A stretch of 7,839 nucleotides of DNA, from contig CALZOH010000157.1 in assembly GCA_945827465.1 (NCBI GenBank), positions 1-7,839 of the forward strand. The letters are read 5' to 3'. The position numbers and the translations under genes are program-made. This stretch comes from an uncultured Prevotellaceae bacterium. GTDB taxonomy: Bacteria; Bacteroidota; Bacteroidia; Bacteroidales; Bacteroidaceae. Under the pieces are notes generated by a model. That model saw only the letters and a list, made by a program, of their open reading frames with translations. It had not been told where the DNA came from and searched no databases. This document shows, piece after piece, positions 6,168 to 7,839 of this stretch (position 1 is its first letter; each line of letters starts with the position of its first letter).

Positions 6168-7391
6168 ATGGTAAATGTAATTGGATTGGGCTACATAGGA
6201 TTGCCCACTGCGCTGATGATGGCCTCTCATGGTGTAGAGGTGGTCGGAACGGACTATAACAAGGAATTGGTGGCTACGCTCAATGCAGGTCATACGACCT
6301 TTAAGGAAGAAGGCCTGGATGAACTGTTTCAGGCAGCCGTAAAGGCTGGCATCAAGTTCACCACGGAGTATCAGAAGACTGACCTGTATATTGTTTCGGT
6401 GCCTACTCCCTACGATAAGTTTTCAAAGAAGGTAGATGCCTGCTACGTGGTGGCAGCCGTAAAGGATGTGCTGCGCGTATGCCCGAAGGGTGCCACGGTG
6501 GTGATAGAATCAACGGTGAGTCCGGGAACGATCGATAAGTTCGTGCGTCCCGAGATTGAGGCAATGGGCTTCAAGATCGGTGAGGACATTAACCTGGTGC
6601 ATGCGCCTGAACGCATCATACCGGGTAATATGGTCTATGAATTGCTGCACAACAACCGTACCATCGGTGCCGACAACCGCGAGATCGGCGAGAAGGTGAA
6701 GGAATATTACGCCAGCTTCTGCCAAGGCGAGATTGTGGTGACCGATATTCGTACGGCCGAAATGACGAAGGTGGTGGAGAATACGTTCCGTGCCGTGAAC
6801 ATTGCCTTTGCCAATGAGTTGAGCCGCATTTGCCGTCACGACAACATGGATGTGTATGAAATCATCCGCATCTGCAACATGCACCCGCGTGTGAACATCC
6901 TGCAGCCCGGTCCCGGCGTGGGCGGACACTGTATCTCGGTAGACCCGTGGTTCCTGGTGGGCGATTATCCCAGCCTGGCCAAGGTGATAGACGAGAGCAT
7001 GAAGACGAACGACAGTCAGCCCACCTTCGTGCTGAACCGCATCTATGAAATCATGCAGGAGAACGGCATCACCGACAACCGCAAGGTGGGCCTTTATGGT
7101 CTGACCTATAAGGAGAATGTGGACGATTTCCGCGAGAGTCCGACCCTGCAGATGTTGGAGGCACAGGAGCGTCACTTGGCCCGTCCGCTGAAATGCTATG
7201 ACCCGTTCTTGGAGAACCACAAGATTGCGGAGAATCAGTACTCGAACTTCGACGAGTTTATCAACGATGTGGACATGGTGGTCATTATGGTGAAGCACGA
7301 CCACATCAAGGAGAATTGGGACAAACTGAAGGGCAAGGTCATTCTCGACTGCTTCAACATCTGTCCGTTGGAAGGTACGTATCATATTTAA
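6168..7391 (+). CDS. wecC: UDP-N-acetyl-D-mannosamine dehydrogenase
   Basis: A 407-residue NAD-dependent enzyme that oxidises UDP-ManNAc to UDP-ManNAcA, a sugar donor for surface polysaccharide. It has the Rossmann nucleotide loop GLGYIGLP (6-13), SVPTP (77-81), ESTVSPGT (114-121), PERIIPG (147-153), the active-site Lys/Asn region TKVVENTFRA (200-209), and the catalytic Cys255 in GPGVGGHCISVDPWF (248-262), the version of the motif that marks ManNAc rather than glucose dehydrogenases. The C-terminal UDP-binding domain is intact, with GLTYKENVDDFRESP near 325-340. Length matches the family and the ATG at 6168 gives the expected N-terminus MVNVIGLGYIG. G+C is clearly higher than in the cassette. 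Neither a UDP-GlcNAc epimerase gene (wecB) nor a glycosyltransferase is visible beside it, so its partners lie outside this window or elsewhere. The related dehydrogenase end at 1-137 suggests one polysaccharide locus. Confidence 0.93.
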   Translation: MVNVIGLGYIGLPTALMMASHGVEVVGTDYNKELVATLNAGHTTFKEEGLDELFQAAVKAGIKFTTEYQKTDLYIVSVPTPYDKFSKKVDACYVVAAVKDVLRVCPKGATVVIESTVSPGTIDKFVRPEIEAMGFKIGEDINLVHAPERIIPGNMVYELLHNNRTIGADNREIGEKVKEYYASFCQGEIVVTDIRTAEMTKVVENTFRAVNIAFANELSRICRHDNMDVYEIIRICNMHPRVNILQPGPGVGGHCISVDPWFLVGDYPSLAKVIDESMKTNDSQPTFVLNRIYEIMQENGITDNRKVGLYGLTYKENVDDFRESPTLQMLEAQERHLARPLKCYDPFLENHKIAENQYSNFDEFINDVDMVVIMVKHDHIKENWDKLKGKVILDCFNICPLEGTYHI

Positions 7392-7399
7392 TGAGTAGG

Positions 7400-7473
7400 G
7401 GAGAGGGGACGCAAATCGCAGAGAGAAACAGGCGAAAGGCATCTGTCTTGAATGGCGTTTGCGTTCCCACTCC
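7400..7473. repeat. Long imperfect inverted repeat after wecC
   Basis: Bases 7400-7415 pair with 7458-7473 over 16 positions with one A/A mismatch and one G/T wobble (left arm GGAGAGGGGACGCAAA, right arm TTTGCGTTCCCACTCC). The loop is 42 nt and contains an ACAG/CTGT pair. The left arm starts 9 nt after the wecC stop. No T tract follows, so a simple terminator is unlikely; an mRNA 3'-end structure or a small dispersed repeat element is possible. Confidence 0.55.
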
Positions 7474-7517
7474 GGTTCTCTTGCTATCACCGATATCGGC
7501 AACCGTCTGAGAAAAAA

Positions 7518-7549
7518 TTTGATGGAGTCGCAGAAAAGTAGTATTTTCG
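7518..7549 (+). promoter_or_regulatory. Candidate promoter of the 3'-terminal AAA-ATPase gene
   Basis: TTTG (7518-7521) is followed after 20 nt by TATTTTCG (7542-7549), which matches TAnnTTTG at five of six fixed bases. Transcription would start near 7555, about 30 nt before the ATG. The -7 element overlaps the left arm of an 8-bp perfect inverted repeat, AGTATTTT at 7540-7547 with AAAATACT at 7562-7569, which could serve as an operator or leader hairpin. Confidence 0.5.
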
Positions 7550-7570
7550 CGCAGTAAAGCAAAAATACTT

Positions 7571-7576
7571 AGGAGG
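7571..7576 (+). promoter_or_regulatory. Strong Shine-Dalgarno sequence
   Basis: AGGAGG lies 7 nt before the ATG at 7584. A full consensus Shine-Dalgarno is unusual for Bacteroidales, and none of the other genes here has one. It decides the start codon of the following gene. Confidence 0.75.
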
Positions 7577-7583
7577 AATCATC

Positions 7584-7839
7584 ATGGAAGGAAAAGCGTT
7601 GAAAGGTTGTCCGATAGGAACCCAGACATTTGAGAAGTTGCGTGAAGGCGATATGCTCTACATTGATAAGACAGAGTATATCCATCGGATGGTACACAGC
7701 ACAAATACTTATTTTTTCTTGAGCCGTCCGCGTCGTTTCGGAAAATCCCTCTTGACTTCTACCCTGAAGAGTTACTTTGAAGGTCGCCAGGATTTGTTCG
7801 AGGGCTTGGCCATCGAGCAATATGAAAAGGAATGGACGA
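7584..7839 (+). CDS. AAA-ATPase_like family protein, N-terminal part (runs off the window)
   Basis: The first 85 codons of a gene cut by the window end. The N-terminus has the family pattern PIGTQTFEKLREGDMLYIDKT (residues 10-30), then FFLSRPRRFGKSLL with the Walker A-like PRRFGKS loop, and then TLKSYFEGRQDLFEGL. This is typical of the AAA-ATPase_like (PF09820) family, whose members usually end in a PDDEXK_9 nuclease-fold domain not visible here. The proteins occur in many copies in Bacteroidales, and their role is not established. The gene follows wecC by 192 nt and has its own candidate promoter and a consensus ribosome-binding site, so it is probably separately transcribed. Confidence 0.9.
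   Translation, partial: MEGKALKGCPIGTQTFEKLREGDMLYIDKTEYIHRMVHSTNTYFFLSRPRRFGKSLLTSTLKSYFEGRQDLFEGLAIEQYEKEWT

Noticed and set aside
6510..7562. Long open frame (350 codons) on the minus strand opposite wecC
   Set aside because: It is a shadow of the GC-rich wecC codons; the protein is His/Leu/Val-rich with no recognisable motif, while the plus-strand product has all dehydrogenase motifs.
1..7839. CRISPR array, tRNA, rRNA, insertion sequence or integrase
   Set aside because: No regularly spaced repeats, no cloverleaf or rRNA-like sequence, and no transposase or recombinase motifs were seen on either strand.

Overview
The window looks like a piece of a Bacteroidales chromosome (Bacteroides/Prevotella-type). 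The evidence is the TTTG and TAnnTTTG promoter elements (best example 6008-6038, minus strand), the lack of Shine-Dalgarno sequences at most starts, and two ATPase families (AAA_14/DUF4143 and AAA-ATPase_like) that are common in that order. Species cannot be named from the sequence. The setting is a surface-polysaccharide locus: the window opens in the 3' end of a UDP-glucose dehydrogenase-like gene (1-137) and carries a complete UDP-N-acetylmannosamine dehydrogenase gene, wecC (6168-7391).

Between them lies an AT-rich block of four tightly packed plus-strand genes (422-4586). In order they encode a ParB-like protein with an extra helical C-terminal region, a D12-class (Dam-like) DNA adenine methyltransferase, a second ParB-like protein with a helix-turn-helix-like segment, and a protein with a putative PD-(D/E)xK nuclease core in the QxK variant. 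Junctions are a 14-nt overlap, then gaps of 2 and 1 nt, so this is one transcription and translation unit. A methylase and a likely nuclease together with two DGNRR/EGNRR ParB-fold proteins suggest a modification-dependent or modification-protected anti-phage system. The ParB-like proteins would act as nucleotide-driven DNA-binding or control subunits. I know of no characterised system with exactly this four-gene layout, and it is the main discovery candidate here. Function is inferred from motifs only.

Convergent to the cassette is a minus-strand AAA_14/DUF4143 ATPase (4760-5971) with a well-formed Bacteroidales promoter and a likely terminator. It is divergent from wecC across a 196-nt spacer that holds a 10-bp inverted repeat. 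After wecC comes a 192-nt spacer with a long imperfect inverted repeat (7400-7473), a promoter embedded in a second inverted repeat, and an unusually strong AGGAGG ribosome-binding site. These lead into the 5' end of an AAA-ATPase_like gene (7584 to window end).

Base composition separates the blocks. Sample 60-base lines give 35-40% G+C in the four-gene cassette against 48-68% in wecC and 50% in the first gene. This fits horizontal insertion of the cassette into a polysaccharide locus. No tRNA, rRNA, CRISPR array, transposase or integrase gene was seen.
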